A DNA stretch of 64,000 bases from Fuscovulum sp. GTDB lineage: Bacteria > Pseudomonadota > Alphaproteobacteria > Rhodobacterales > Rhodobacteraceae. The notes under the pieces were generated by a model. That model ran no database searches. It saw only the letters and a program-made list of their open reading frames with translations, and was not told where the DNA came from. The position numbers and the translations under genes are program-made. Of the stretch, positions 1 to 9,585 are shown one piece after another; the first letter of the stretch is position 1; each line of letters starts with the position of its first letter. Location: the NCBI GenBank assembly GCA_035192965.1, contig CP136571.1, forward strand, positions 3,056,501 through 3,120,500, given 5' to 3'.

Positions 1-1954
1 GCAGCCCTGAAGTGGCGTCCACGATGGCAATCGTGCCGCTTTGGTCCAGCAGGTCCGTGTCGATCAACAGACAGGGGCCTCTCCTCTCCGCCACCTCGTG
101 AACAACCACCACCGCATGGCTCTGACAGGCCCCCGGTGGCGCCGTACCCCCCTTCGCCACCAGCAGCCCTGTCCGGCCCGCAAAGGGAAAGACCCGCCCG
201 CCCTCGCCCTCAACGAACCCCGGTCGCCCCGCGGCAGCCTCCTGACCCGCCAGATCACCATCATTCTCCAGCCAGTTCGCCACCATGAACCCCGCCCCGC
301 GCGCGGATGAAATCGCTCGCCCCTCCGGCCCCATCACCCCAACCATCCCCCCCGCGCCGATCAGAACCACGGGCCGCGCGGCCTGCGCCCAGATCACCAG
401 CGCCGCCACCACTGCCACCCCGCCGCCCCAGCGCAGCCGCCCCGGCCACAACACCACCCAGCACAGCCCCAGCGTCAGCATCGGCAGCACCACAGCAGGC
501 GGCGCGGGTATGGCGGTCACCGCCCCCTCCAGCGCGGCCACCTCATGCGCAACATACAGGATCCAGCGGCATCCCTGCTCCATCACCCATAGCGGCAACC
601 CGGCAAGCCCGAATGGTGCCATCACCGCCGCCATCGCCCCGGCGGGCATCACCACCATCCCCATCACCGGCCCCGTCAGCAGGTTCGCCACCAGCCCATA
701 ATCCGTGAACCGGTTGAAATGCGCCGCCGCATAGGGGGCCGTCGCCACCCCGCCCAGTATCGATGACAACACCAGCGCCACCCCCATTTGCACCCAGCGC
801 GGCCATTGCCCCGGCTCCAGCCGATCCGTCATCGCGGCAAAGCCTACGATCAGCGCCACGGTTGCGGCAAAGCTCATCTGAAACCCCGGTGACAGCAGCG
901 CCTCGGGTTGCCATAGCAGCAGGATCATGCCCGCAATCGCCACTGACCGCAGCGTGATCGCCCGGCGGTCCAGCAGCACCGCCACCAGCATCACCGCCAC
1001 CATGATGAAAGCACGCTCCGTCGCCACATTCGACCCCGACAGCGCCAGATAAAAGGCCGCCACCCCCAGCGACACAACCGCCGCCACCTTCTTGCTGTTG
1101 ATCCGCAACGCCACCGGCGGCACCAACGCCAGCCCATAGCGCAACAGCGCAAAGACAAAGGCGATCAGGAAGGCCATGTTCATCCCGGAAATCGCAAGCA
1201 GATGCGCCAGGCTCGAATCCCGCAACGCCTCCACCGCCTCACGCGATAGGCCGGATCTGTCTCCCGTCAGCACGCCCGCCGCAAAGGCCCCGGCATCACC
1301 CGCAATCTCCGCCCGGATTGCAGCTGACAGAAAGGCGCGCAACCGCCCCACCCGCGCCTCACCCGGCGCGGGCTCCTGCCACAACAGCACCGGGTGGCGG
1401 GTATAGCCCACCGCGCCCAACCCTTCAAAGAACGCCATGCGGCGAAAATCAAAGGCCCCCGGTTCCACCGGCCCCTGCGGCGGCGACAGGAACGCCGTCG
1501 CCATCACCACCGATCCCGGCACCGGATCCAGCCAGCGCTGATCCCCCTGTAATGACAGCCGGATATGGGCCGGGGTGGCAGTGGGCGGCTCCTCCTCCAA
1601 CCAGACCCGGTCCAAGGTGATCCGCAGCGCCCCCGCCTGTGACCGGTCCACCTCGACAATCCGGCCCGTCACCGCACCATAGAACTCCGCCTCCAATATC
1701 GGGGCCGCCACGAAATGGACCCGCAGGCCACAGGCCAGAAAACCACCCAGCACGCAGGCCGCAAAGAGGGCCAGCGGCTGAACCGGCTCCCACAGACGAT
1801 GCAGCAGCCCAATCAGCGCAATACCGGCTCCGATCCCCGCATAGGCCCACAAACCCGGTTCCTCGCGCAGGCCGAACCAGACCCCGATGCCAATCCCAAT
1901 CCCCACTGGCACAAAGGCGAACAGCTGCCCGCGCAGCCCGGCAAGGCCCAGCAT
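1..1954 (-). CDS. comEC: ComEC/Rec2-family competence protein, 3' end cut by window edge
   Basis: The minus strand is open from about 2010 to the left edge of the window. It encodes a hydrophobic protein with many Leu/Val/Gly/Ala-rich helices, beginning MLGLAGLRGQLFAFVPVGIG from the ATG at 1954. The edge-proximal part (reading LLIDTDLLDQSGTIAIVDAT) looks like the C-terminal domain of ComEC proteins. ComEC is the inner-membrane channel that imports single-stranded DNA during transformation. About 651 residues are present and the C-terminus lies outside. The family call rests on the membrane character and on known Rhodobacteraceae gene order, where comEC is divergent from gltX. In-frame GTG codons just upstream leave the exact start open. 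Confidence 0.72.
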   Translation of the reverse strand, partial: MLGLAGLRGQLFAFVPVGIGIGIGVWFGLREEPGLWAYAGIGAGIALIGLLHRLWEPVQPLALFAACVLGGFLACGLRVHFVAAPILEAEFYGAVTGRIVEVDRSQAGALRITLDRVWLEEEPPTATPAHIRLSLQGDQRWLDPVPGSVVMATAFLSPPQGPVEPGAFDFRRMAFFEGLGAVGYTRHPVLLWQEPAPGEARVGRLRAFLSAAIRAEIAGDAGAFAAGVLTGDRSGLSREAVEALRDSSLAHLLAISGMNMAFLIAFVFALLRYGLALVPPVALRINSKKVAAVVSLGVAAFYLALSGSNVATERAFIMVAVMLVAVLLDRRAITLRSVAIAGMILLLWQPEALLSPGFQMSFAATVALIVGFAAMTDRLEPGQWPRWVQMGVALVLSSILGGVATAPYAAAHFNRFTDYGLVANLLTGPVMGMVVMPAGAMAAVMAPFGLAGLPLWVMEQGCRWILYVAHEVAALEGAVTAIPAPPAVVLPMLTLGLCWVVLWPGRLRWGGGVAVVAALVIWAQAARPVVLIGAGGMVGVMGPEGRAISSARGAGFMVANWLENDGDLAGQEAAAGRPGFVEGEGGRVFPFAGRTGLLVAKGGTAPPGACQSHAVVVVHEVAERRGPCLLIDTDLLDQSGTIAIVDATSGL

Positions 1955-2063
1955 CCCCTTGCCCGCCAAGGCACCCACCCCCACCACCTTGTTTCCCGCC
2001 CCGCGATTGCCTAGACAGGCCCCGACCCTATTCCCGCCTTGGTTTCCGAAAGGTTAATGCACG

Positions 2064-3473
2064 ATGTGCGCCGATAAGCCTGTTGTCACCCGCTTCGCCC
2101 CCTCGCCCACCGGATACCTCCATATCGGCGGCGGGCGCACGGCGCTGTTCAACTGGCTTTACGCCCGCGGGCGCGGCGGCAAGTTCCTCTTGCGGATCGA
2201 AGACACCGATCGCGAACGCTCCACCCCCGCCGCGACCGAGGCGATCCTGCAAGGCCTGCGCTGGTTGGGCCTCGATTGGGATGGCGACGCCGTCAGCCAG
2301 TTCGAACAGCGTCACCGCCATGCCGAAGTGGCGCATGAAATGCTGGCGCGCGGCACGGCCTATAAGTGCTTTTCCACCGCCGAAGAAATCGCCGCCTTCC
2401 GCGCCGAAGCCGAGGCGAAGGGTGCCAGCTATGCCGTCTTCCTGTCGCCCTGGCGCGATGCCGACCCTGCCACCCATCCGGATGCCCCCTATGCCATTCG
2501 GATGCGCGCGCCCCGCACAGGTGAAACCGTGGTCGAAGATGCCGTTCAGGGTACCGTGCGCTTTGGCAATGACCAGTTGGATGACATGATCGTATTGCGA
2601 TCCGATGGAACGCCCACCTACATGCTGGCCGTGGTGGTCGATGACCATGATATGGGCGTCACCCATGTGATCCGGGGCGATGACCACCTCAACAACGCGG
2701 CGCGCCAGCAAATGGTCTATGATGCCATGGGCTGGGATATCCCGGTCTGGGCGCATATCCCGCTGATCCACGGGCCGGATGGCAAGAAACTGTCCAAACG
2801 CCACGGCGCCACCGCTGTGGGCGATTATCAGGCGCAGGGCTACCCGGCGGCGGGCATGCGCAACTATCTGGCCCGTCTGGGCTGGGCGCATGGCGATGAT
2901 GAGTTCTTCACAACCGCGCAGGCGACGGAATGGTTCGATCTGCCCGGCATTGGGCGGTCCCCCGCACGGCTGGATTTCAAGAAGCTGGAAAACATCTGCG
3001 GCCTGCACATTGCCGCCAGCGACGATGCTGCACTGCTGCATGAAATCGAAGGTTACCTTGCCGCCGCCGCCTTGCCTGCCCTGACAGGGGCGCAGCGCGA
3101 CCTCCTGTCACGCGCGCTTTACTGCGTCAAGGAACGCGCGAAGACATTCCCGGAACTGCTTGAAAAAGCGCATTTTGCGCTGACCAGCCGCCCCATCGCG
3201 GCAGATGAGGCTGCGGCCAAGGCCCTCGATCCGGTATCCCGTGGTATACTGAAAATGTTGACGCCGCGACTGCAAAATGTTAGCTGGACGAAACAGGATT
3301 TGGAGCCGATCCTGAACGAAATCGCCACAGCCCACGGCATCGGATTCGGCAAACTCGCCGCGCCGCTGCGCACAGCCCTTGCGGGGCGGACTGCGACACC
3401 AAGCGTTTACGACATGATGCTAGTCATCGGTCGTGACGAAACGATCGCGCGGCTTGAGGATGCTGCGGGCTGA
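2064..3473 (+). CDS. gltX: Glutamate--tRNA ligase
   Basis: Class I aminoacyl-tRNA synthetase of 469 residues that charges tRNA-Glu in the cytoplasm. The HIGH-type motif lies in [14 protein letters not shown] (residues 16-29), and the KMSKS-type loop appears as KLSKRHGA near residue 240. The length is normal for bacterial GluRS. The start at [17 protein letters not shown] puts the family FAPSPTG motif at the expected N-terminal position. The gene is divergent from comEC, with about 110 bp between them for both promoters, and is followed 81 bp later by gltA on the same strand. Many alphaproteobacteria use a non-discriminating GluRS, and the gatB gene in this window fits that, but discrimination cannot be read from sequence by eye. 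Confidence 0.97.
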   Translation: MCADKPVVTRFAPSPTGYLHIGGGRTALFNWLYARGRGGKFLLRIEDTDRERSTPAATEAILQGLRWLGLDWDGDAVSQFEQRHRHAEVAHEMLARGTAYKCFSTAEEIAAFRAEAEAKGASYAVFLSPWRDADPATHPDAPYAIRMRAPRTGETVVEDAVQGTVRFGNDQLDDMIVLRSDGTPTYMLAVVVDDHDMGVTHVIRGDDHLNNAARQQMVYDAMGWDIPVWAHIPLIHGPDGKKLSKRHGATAVGDYQAQGYPAAGMRNYLARLGWAHGDDEFFTTAQATEWFDLPGIGRSPARLDFKKLENICGLHIAASDDAALLHEIEGYLAAAALPALTGAQRDLLSRALYCVKERAKTFPELLEKAHFALTSRPIAADEAAAKALDPVSRGILKMLTPRLQNVSWTKQDLEPILNEIATAHGIGFGKLAAPLRTALAGRTATPSVYDMMLVIGRDETIARLEDAAG

Positions 3474-3554
3474 ATGCCCCCCTCTGACGGCCGCCCCAAT
3501 GCTACCAGCCGCATCGCCCTGCCCGGCGAGCGGAACAATGAGGGACGTTGAAAG

Positions 3555-4850
3555 ATGGCCGACAGCAAGAAATCCGCAACCCTGACCCTGGACGGGAAAA
3601 GCTACGATCTTCCCATCCATTCCCCGACGCTCGGCCCGGATGTCCTCGACATCCGCAAACTCTATGCCGAGGCGGATGTCTTCACCTTTGACCCCGGCTT
3701 CACCTCCACCGCCGCTTGTGAAAGCGCGATCACCTATATCGATGGCGACAAGGGCGAATTGCTGCACCGTGGCTATCCGATCGAACAGCTGGCGGATAAA
3801 TCCTCCTACCTCGAGCTTTGCTATCTGCTGCTTTACGCAGAACTGCCCACCGCCGCCCAACTGGCCGATTTCCGGGGCCGCGTGACGCGGCACACGATGG
3901 TGCATGAACAGATGCACTACTTCTTCCGCGGGTTCCGCCGTGACAGCCACCCGATGGCCACCATGGTGGGCGTCGTTGGCGCCATGTCAGCCTTCTATCA
4001 CGACTCGCTGGATATCAACGATCCCTGGCAGCGCGAGGTTGCTGCGATCCGGATGATCGCAAAACTCCCCACCATCGCCGCGATGGCCTACAAATACTCC
4101 ATCGGCCAGCCCTTCGTGTATCCGAAGAACAGCCTCGATTACGCGGGCAATTTCCTGCACATGTGCTTCTCTGTTCCGGCAGAGGATTACGTCGTCGATC
4201 CGGTCCTGTCCAAGGCGCTGGACCGCATCATGATGCTGCACGCCGACCATGAACAGAACGCCTCTACCTCCACCGTCCGTCTGGCCGGGTCTTCGGGGGC
4301 CAACCCGTTTGCCTGCGTTGCTGCCGGCATCGCCTGCCTCTGGGGCCCGGCGCATGGCGGGGCCAATCAGGCCTGTCTGGAAATGCTGCGCGAAATCGGC
4401 ACCGTGGACCGCATTCCCGAATACATCCGCCGCGCCAAGGACAAGGATGATCCCTTCCGCCTGATGGGCTTTGGCCACCGCGTCTACAAGAACTTCGATC
4501 CTCGGGCCAAGGTGATGAAGGAATCCGCGGATGAGGTGCTGGGCCTGATGGGGATTGAAAACAACCCCACCCTGCAAGTCGCCAAGGAACTGGAACGGAT
4601 CGCGCTGGAAGACGATTACTTCGTCTCCAAAAAGCTCTATCCCAACGTCGATTTCTATTCCGGCATCATCCTCGATGCGATGGGCTTCCCCACCGCTATG
4701 TTCACCCCGATCTTCGCGCTGTCGCGCACGGTGGGCTGGATCGCGCAGTGGAAAGAGATGATTGGCGAAAAGAACCAGAAGATCGGCCGCCCGCGCCAGC
4801 TTTACGTGGGCGAAACCAAGCGCGACTTCGTCGATCTGAAAAACCGCTGA
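3555..4850 (+). CDS. gltA: Citrate synthase
   Basis: Condenses acetyl-CoA and oxaloacetate at the entry of the TCA cycle. The 431-residue protein matches the Gram-negative hexameric, NADH-sensitive type. The catalytic triad is visible as His267 (WGPAHGGAN), His308 ([12 protein letters not shown]) and Asp366 ([13 protein letters not shown]). The start [20 protein letters not shown] is standard for the family. A strong intrinsic terminator follows directly, so this is the last gene of its transcript. Malate synthase G at 28.7 kb uses the same acetyl-CoA pool in the glyoxylate shunt. Confidence 0.97.
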   Translation: MADSKKSATLTLDGKSYDLPIHSPTLGPDVLDIRKLYAEADVFTFDPGFTSTAACESAITYIDGDKGELLHRGYPIEQLADKSSYLELCYLLLYAELPTAAQLADFRGRVTRHTMVHEQMHYFFRGFRRDSHPMATMVGVVGAMSAFYHDSLDINDPWQREVAAIRMIAKLPTIAAMAYKYSIGQPFVYPKNSLDYAGNFLHMCFSVPAEDYVVDPVLSKALDRIMMLHADHEQNASTSTVRLAGSSGANPFACVAAGIACLWGPAHGGANQACLEMLREIGTVDRIPEYIRRAKDKDDPFRLMGFGHRVYKNFDPRAKVMKESADEVLGLMGIENNPTLQVAKELERIALEDDYFVSKKLYPNVDFYSGIILDAMGFPTAMFTPIFALSRTVGWIAQWKEMIGEKNQKIGRPRQLYVGETKRDFVDLKNR

Positions 4851-4870
4851 TAGATCAGAAATCTGCAGGA

Positions 4871-4896
4871 ACGGCGGCCCTTTGGCCGCCGTTTTT
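4871..4896 (+). terminator. Intrinsic terminator of gltA
   Basis: Nine-bp stem ACGGCGGCC / GGCCGCCGT around a 4-nt loop, ending in a run of five T. It starts 20 bp after the gltA stop codon. There is no T-run on the other strand, so it is oriented for gltA and not for the convergent amidase gene. Confidence 0.9.
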
Positions 4897-4907
4897 CATG
4901 CACGGTT

Positions 4908-5789
4908 TCAGGCGCTGCGCCGCGTACCGTCCAGCGTCTGCACCGCGCCGTACAGATCGACCCGCCGGTCGCGAAACAGCCCCCAACTTCCGCGCAGCGC
5001 GGCAATCGCCTCCAGATCAAAGGTCGCCGTCAGCACCTCTTCCCGGTCGCGCGACGCCTTGGCCACCAGTTGCCCGGTCTGATCGGAAATGAAGGATGAT
5101 CCGTAGAAGGTCACATCCACCCCTTCCGGCGCAGTTTCCGTACCGATCCGGTTCGACGCGATCACCGGCAGGATATTCGCCGCCGCATGGCCGCGCATCA
5201 CCATTTCCCAATGCGGCTGGCTGTCATAGCCCGGCGCAGGCGGCTCTGATCCGATGGCCGTGGGGTACAGCAGCATCTCCGCCCCCATCAACGCCATCGC
5301 CCGCGCCGCTTCGGGGAACCACTGGTCCCAACAAATGCCCACACCAATCCGGCCATGGGCGGTTGACCACACCTTGAACCCCGTATCCCCGGGCGAGAAA
5401 TAGTATTTCTCCTCATACCCCGGCCCCTGCGGGATATGGCTCTTGCGGTACAGGCCCAACATCGCGCCATCAGCATCGATCATGGCAACCGAATTGAAAT
5501 GCGCCTGCCCCGCCTTCTCAAAGAACGAAAGCGGCAGCACCACCCCCAACTCTTTCGCCAGCGATTGAAACCGCGCCACCAGCGGATGCCCCTCCAACGG
5601 ACGGGCCAGACGGAAATATTCCGCGCGTTCGGTGATGCAGAAATAGGGCGCCTCGAACAATTCTTGGATAAGCACCACCTGCGCGCCCTGCGCGGCGGCC
5701 TTCCGAACCAACGCCTCCGCCTTGTCGGCATTGGCGGGCAAATCCCAGCTACAGGCGAATTGCGTGGCGGCGACGGTGACTGTGGTCAT
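4908..5789 (-). CDS. aguB: N-carbamoylputrescine amidase
   Basis: Nitrilase-superfamily carbon-nitrogen hydrolase of 293 residues that converts N-carbamoylputrescine to putrescine, CO2 and ammonia in the agmatine route. The catalytic triad is visible: Glu43 (IQELFEAPYF), Lys116 (YRKSHIP) and Cys153 (GICWDQWFPE). The segments GPGYEEKYYFSPGDTGF and YPTAIGSEP are typical of AguB rather than general nitrilases. The gene is convergent with gltA. An ornithine decarboxylase gene 2.4 kb away gives a second putrescine route. No agmatine deiminase gene (aguA) is visible in the window. Confidence 0.88.
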   Translation of the reverse strand: MTTVTVAATQFACSWDLPANADKAEALVRKAAAQGAQVVLIQELFEAPYFCITERAEYFRLARPLEGHPLVARFQSLAKELGVVLPLSFFEKAGQAHFNSVAMIDADGAMLGLYRKSHIPQGPGYEEKYYFSPGDTGFKVWSTAHGRIGVGICWDQWFPEAARAMALMGAEMLLYPTAIGSEPPAPGYDSQPHWEMVMRGHAAANILPVIASNRIGTETAPEGVDVTFYGSSFISDQTGQLVAKASRDREEVLTATFDLEAIAALRGSWGLFRDRRVDLYGAVQTLDGTRRSA

Positions 5790-5850
5790 GGGTTTCCTCC
5801 GGCTCGGGTTGCGGGCAGTTAACCCGCAGCCGGGGGCAAAGAAAAGCGCC

Positions 5851-8121
5851 CTACCCCGCCGCCTGCAACCAATGCCAGATGCGCTGCGGGGTAAAGGGCA
5901 TGTCCACCCGCGTCACACCCTGCCCGGCCAGCGCATCGCGCACCGCATTGGAAATGGCCCCCAGCGCGCCCACTGTCCCCGCCTCGCCGCAGCCCTTCAT
6001 CCCGAACGGGTTCAGCACCGATGGCACGGGCTCTGATGTGAAATCCATGAATGGCAGATCATCCGCTCGCGGCATGGCGTAATCCATGAAGCTTGCCGTC
6101 AGCAACTGTCCCGCCTCATCATGCACGGCCAGTTCCATGACCGCCTGCCCATAGCCCTGCGCCACCCCGCCATGCACCTGCCCGATGGCCAGTTCCGGCG
6201 CGATCAGCGTTCCGAAATCATCCACCACCGTATAGCGATCCAGCCGCAACGCCCCGGTTTCCGGATCAATTTCCACCTCGGCCAAATGCGCGCCATTGGG
6301 GAAAGACCGTCCCTCCAGCGTGATCGTCGCGGCATGGTCGCACAGGTCTTCGCGCCCCTTTTCCCGCGCCAACTCTGCCGCCTCGGCCAGCGTCAGCCGC
6401 AGGTTCGAACCCGCAGCGCCAAAAGTCAGGTCATCGAACCGCACTTCGCTCAGGCCCAGTTCCTCTTCCAGAAACGCGCCCAACCGCGCCACTGTCTGGA
6501 TAACCGTGGCCCGCGTCGCCGTTCCCTGCACCGTCACCGATCGCGAACCGCCTGTCCCGCCACCGTTCGCGACCAGGTCGCTGTCACCCTGAACGATGCG
6601 GATCTTCTCCTCAGGCAGCCCGGTCATGCCCGCCGTCATCCGGGCATAAACCGTTTCATGCCCCTGCCCGTTCGATTGCGTGCCCACGTAAAGCGTCGCC
6701 CCACCATCCGGATCCAGCGTCAGCCGCGCGGTTTCCGACGGATCGCCAAGAATGGATTCGATATAGGTGGCCAGCCCCAGCCCCCGCAGCATCCCCTTGG
6801 CTTCACTCGCCGCCCGACGCGCAGCAAAGCCGGCAACATCGCCCTCCACCTCGGCCCGCGCCAGCACGCGATGGAAATCGCCCACGTCGATCACCTGATC
6901 CGTCACCGTCCGATAGGGGAAAGTGCGAATGAAATTCCTCCGCCGCAGATCGAACGGATCGGCCCCCAGCACGCGCGCGGCCTCATCCATCACCCGCTCA
7001 ATGGTCAGAATCGCCTCAGGCCGCCCCGCGCCCCGATAGGCATCGACCGGCGCGGTGTTGGTAAACACCCCCAGCGCATTCAGCCAAGCATTGGGAATGT
7101 CGTAAAGCCCGGTCAGCACCTTGGAAAACAGTTCTGACTGGATCGCCTGCGCGAATTGCGAATTATAGGCCCCAAGGTTCGACAGCACCCGCACCCGATA
7201 CCCGGTGATCCGCAGATCGGCATCAAACCCCATCTCTGCCTCTGCCACCAGATCGCGCCCGGCATTGTCAGTCAGCATCCCTTCGCCACGCTCGGAAATC
7301 CACCGCACCGGACGGCCCAGAATCCGCGCCGCCTGCGCGATGACCACGTATTCCGGATAGGTCATCGCCTTCATCCCGAACCCACCGCCGACATCCGGGT
7401 TGGTCACCCGCACGGCATCCGGGGCCAGCCCCAGCATCCGCGCCAGTTCTTTCTTCTGGGTCCAGACGCCCTGCCCGTTCACGCACAGATGCAGCTTTGC
7501 CCCGTCCCATTCCGCCCAGGCCGCGCGCGGCTCCATCGGGTTCACGATCACCCGGTTGTGCAGCACCTCCAGCCGCACGACATGCGCCGATGCCGCCAGC
7601 GCCGCGGCGGTTTCCGCCTCGCGCCCGATGCCATAGTCAAAGGCCAGATTCCCCGCCGCCTCTGGGTGGATCGCCGCGCCGCCGGGATGCAGCGACAGCG
7701 ATACCGGCACCTCCTCCAGCGACAGGTCGATCAGTTCCGCCGCATCCCGCGCGGCATCCAGCGTATCGGCCACGATCATCGCCACCGCCTCGCCCACAAA
7801 CCGCACCCGCCCTTCGGCCAACACCGGCCGTGCGGGGGCCGCGCCCTTGCTGCCATCGCGGTTGGGCACGCGGGTAAAGCGCATCCCCGTATCCACCCCG
7901 GCCGCGCGCAGATCCCCTGCCGTCAGCACCAGATGCACGCCCTGCGCACCACGGGCCGCCGCCACATCCAGCGCCGTGATATCCGCATGCGCGTGATCCG
8001 ATCGCAGGAACCACGCCTGAAGCGCGCCTTTGGGCGCGATATCATCGACAAAGCGGCCCTGCCCGGTCAGGAAGCGGATATCTTCACGGCGACGGGCGGG
8101 TTGGGCTTGGCCGAATTTCAT
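5851..8121 (-). CDS. Molybdopterin-binding large subunit of the xanthine/CO dehydrogenase family (CoxL form II type)
   Basis: Mo-containing hydroxylase catalytic subunit of 756 residues. The start at ATG 8121 (MKFGQAQPARRREDIRFLTG) was chosen over an upstream in-frame codon because the family begins at this segment and an AGGAA lies upstream. The active-site loop reads AYRGAGR (residues 361-367), the form II pattern. True CO dehydrogenases carry a Cys-containing AYxCSFR loop instead. GCGEAGTVGA near the C-terminus matches the catalytic-Glu region. The usual FAD (CoxM) and iron-sulfur (CoxS) subunits are absent from the window. The substrate is unknown; an aromatic or N-heterocycle oxidation is as likely as CO. 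Confidence 0.85.
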   Translation of the reverse strand: MKFGQAQPARRREDIRFLTGQGRFVDDIAPKGALQAWFLRSDHAHADITALDVAAARGAQGVHLVLTAGDLRAAGVDTGMRFTRVPNRDGSKGAAPARPVLAEGRVRFVGEAVAMIVADTLDAARDAAELIDLSLEEVPVSLSLHPGGAAIHPEAAGNLAFDYGIGREAETAAALAASAHVVRLEVLHNRVIVNPMEPRAAWAEWDGAKLHLCVNGQGVWTQKKELARMLGLAPDAVRVTNPDVGGGFGMKAMTYPEYVVIAQAARILGRPVRWISERGEGMLTDNAGRDLVAEAEMGFDADLRITGYRVRVLSNLGAYNSQFAQAIQSELFSKVLTGLYDIPNAWLNALGVFTNTAPVDAYRGAGRPEAILTIERVMDEAARVLGADPFDLRRRNFIRTFPYRTVTDQVIDVGDFHRVLARAEVEGDVAGFAARRAASEAKGMLRGLGLATYIESILGDPSETARLTLDPDGGATLYVGTQSNGQGHETVYARMTAGMTGLPEEKIRIVQGDSDLVANGGGTGGSRSVTVQGTATRATVIQTVARLGAFLEEELGLSEVRFDDLTFGAAGSNLRLTLAEAAELAREKGREDLCDHAATITLEGRSFPNGAHLAEVEIDPETGALRLDRYTVVDDFGTLIAPELAIGQVHGGVAQGYGQAVMELAVHDEAGQLLTASFMDYAMPRADDLPFMDFTSEPVPSVLNPFGMKGCGEAGTVGALGAISNAVRDALAGQGVTRVDMPFTPQRIWHWLQAAG

Positions 8122-8150
8122 GGGGGGCTGTTCCTGTAAGGTGCAGCCGC

Positions 8151-8190
8151 AAAAACTACGCCCCCGGCGGGGAATGTCCAGCCGGGGGCG
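8151..8190 (-). terminator. Intrinsic terminator of the ornithine decarboxylase gene
   Basis: On the minus strand GCCCCCGGC pairs with GCCGGGGGC around a 12-nt loop (8160-8189), followed by TAG and five T (8155-8151). It lies about 40 bp past the decarboxylase stop codon and just before the start of the molybdoenzyme gene, so it separates the two transcripts. Confidence 0.75.
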
Positions 8191-8230
8191 CAATGATTGA
8201 CAGCCAATTAACCGAACAGCAGGTCCGCGA

Positions 8231-9376
8231 TCAGACCTTCAGCGACAGAACCGTCGCCATCATCAGATCGCCAAACCCGTTGAACCGGGTGTTGGTGACG
8301 GTGGAATAGGCCCCCATCCCCTGCACGATCACATAATCGCCCTCGGCGATATCGGACGGCAGCGCCACTTCTCCCGGCAGACGGTCCACCGAATCGCAGG
8401 TCGGGCCAAAGACGATCCGGCCCTGCAACGCGCCCTCGCGCTTGTCGCCTTCCGGTGTCAGCACTTCGGTACGGTCAATCACGCCGATCAGCGGCAGTTC
8501 CGTCAGCGTGCCATAGACACCATCATTCAGGAACACATGCGTATCGTCGCGCAGCGCCTTGACCCGTGCCGCCAGCGTGAACGCGTCGCCGCACAGCGCG
8601 CGGCCCGGCTCACAGACCAGCAGCGGGCGGTTGTCGCCGAAAGATTCGGTCGCCACACGGTCGATCAGCTGGAAGGTGGCTTCCAGCGCCGGGATCACGC
8701 CCGTCAGACGGTGCGACGGGAACCCGCCGCCCACGTTCAGCCGCGCAATCGTCACGCCCGCATCCCGCGCGATATCGGCGGCAGTGCGGATATAGGTCTC
8801 CCACGCGGCCGGATCGGTGCACTGCGTGCCAGGATGGAACGTAAGCGACGGGATGAAACCCGCCTCGGCCACAGTGCGCAGCAGATCGGTGGCCAGCTCT
8901 GCCGTCGCGCCGAATTTCGCGCCAAAGTTATAAGCCGCCCCTGCAACGGGCAGCTTGAAGCGCACGGAAATCTCGGTGTCGCGGACAGGAACCAGTTCGA
9001 TCAGCTTGGCCAGTTCCGTTGCGGAATCAACGGAATAGGACTTCACAGCCTTTTCCACCGCATAGGCGATTTCGGTGCGCGACCGCACCGGGTTGTTGTA
9101 GTGGATGGCCGCGTCCGGGGCGAGGCGACGGATCAGGTCGATCTCAAAGCTGGAGGCGCAGTCATAGCCGCGAATCCCGGCAGCCGAGAGGTTCTCCACC
9201 ACTTCCTCGCCCGGATTGGATTTCACGGCATAAGTCACCATGCCCGGAAAGCCGTCGATGAACCGGCGCGCGGCCGCCTGCAGGGCCGAGGGGCTGAAGA
9301 ACAGCACCGGGTTCTCCGGCTGCTGACTACGAAGAAATTCGGTCGGGTTGGTCCAGATTGTCTTTGACAGTCCCAT
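8231..9376 (-). CDS. Ornithine decarboxylase, alanine racemase-fold (eukaryotic/type III) family
   Basis: PLP-dependent decarboxylase of 381 residues making putrescine from ornithine. Family marks visible are the PLP lysine Lys52 (YAVKSN), the glycine loop NVGGGFPS near residue 215, EPGRA (256-260), and the active-site Cys327-Asp328 (FGPTCDSVDRLPG) contributed across the dimer. The start at ATG 9376 (MGLSKTIWTNPTEF) is preceded by AAAGGATC as ribosome site. The frame stays open 38 codons further upstream, but that stretch is the structured leader. Lysine cannot be excluded as an additional substrate. A divergent Lrp-type regulator and the leader RNA are its likely controls. Confidence 0.9.
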   Translation of the reverse strand: MGLSKTIWTNPTEFLRSQQPENPVLFFSPSALQAAARRFIDGFPGMVTYAVKSNPGEEVVENLSAAGIRGYDCASSFEIDLIRRLAPDAAIHYNNPVRSRTEIAYAVEKAVKSYSVDSATELAKLIELVPVRDTEISVRFKLPVAGAAYNFGAKFGATAELATDLLRTVAEAGFIPSLTFHPGTQCTDPAAWETYIRTAADIARDAGVTIARLNVGGGFPSHRLTGVIPALEATFQLIDRVATESFGDNRPLLVCEPGRALCGDAFTLAARVKALRDDTHVFLNDGVYGTLTELPLIGVIDRTEVLTPEGDKREGALQGRIVFGPTCDSVDRLPGEVALPSDIAEGDYVIVQGMGAYSTVTNTRFNGFGDLMMATVLSLKV

Positions 9377-9419
9377 CGGCGTGATCCTTTCGGCCAACAA
9401 GACGCAAGTCCCTTCCCGC

Positions 9420-9480
9420 TGCTCGACGGTGGGCACCTGCGTGGTTTTTCCAACCAGGCCAGGTGCGTATGAGCCGCCCT
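9420..9480 (-). promoter_or_regulatory. Structured 5' leader of ornithine decarboxylase, probable speF RNA motif
   Basis: On the minus strand the leader folds into a two-tier hairpin: outer stem GCACCTG / CAGGTGC (arms 9466-9460 and 9439-9433) and inner stem TGGTT / AACCA around GGAAA. It is preceded by GGCTCATAC. An interrupted hairpin with this sequence upstream of ornithine decarboxylase resembles the speF motif described in alphaproteobacteria. The motif name is from memory of that family, not a search. The hairpin ends about 57 nt before the chosen start codon. It probably links decarboxylase expression to polyamine or ornithine status. Confidence 0.65.
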
Positions 9481-9585
9481 TTTCCTGCAACTAAGGATGC
9501 GTCGTATGCTGTACAAAGTCACCGAACAAAACTGTATAATTGCGCTATTTCTTCGTTATAATGACGAAAACATCGGGCATATTGC

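Noticed and set aside
64..1850. Short frames on both strands over the first 2 kb
   Set aside because: The minus-strand frame encoding the hydrophobic ComEC-like protein stays open to the window edge and explains the region; the others are shadows.
6121..8139. Plus-strand open frames opposite the molybdoenzyme gene
   Set aside because: His/Arg/Pro-rich antisense translations with no start context or motif.
9377..9490. N-terminal extension of ornithine decarboxylase by 38 codons
   Set aside because: The stretch contains the structured leader, and a good ribosome site stands before the internal ATG at 9376 where the family N-terminus begins.
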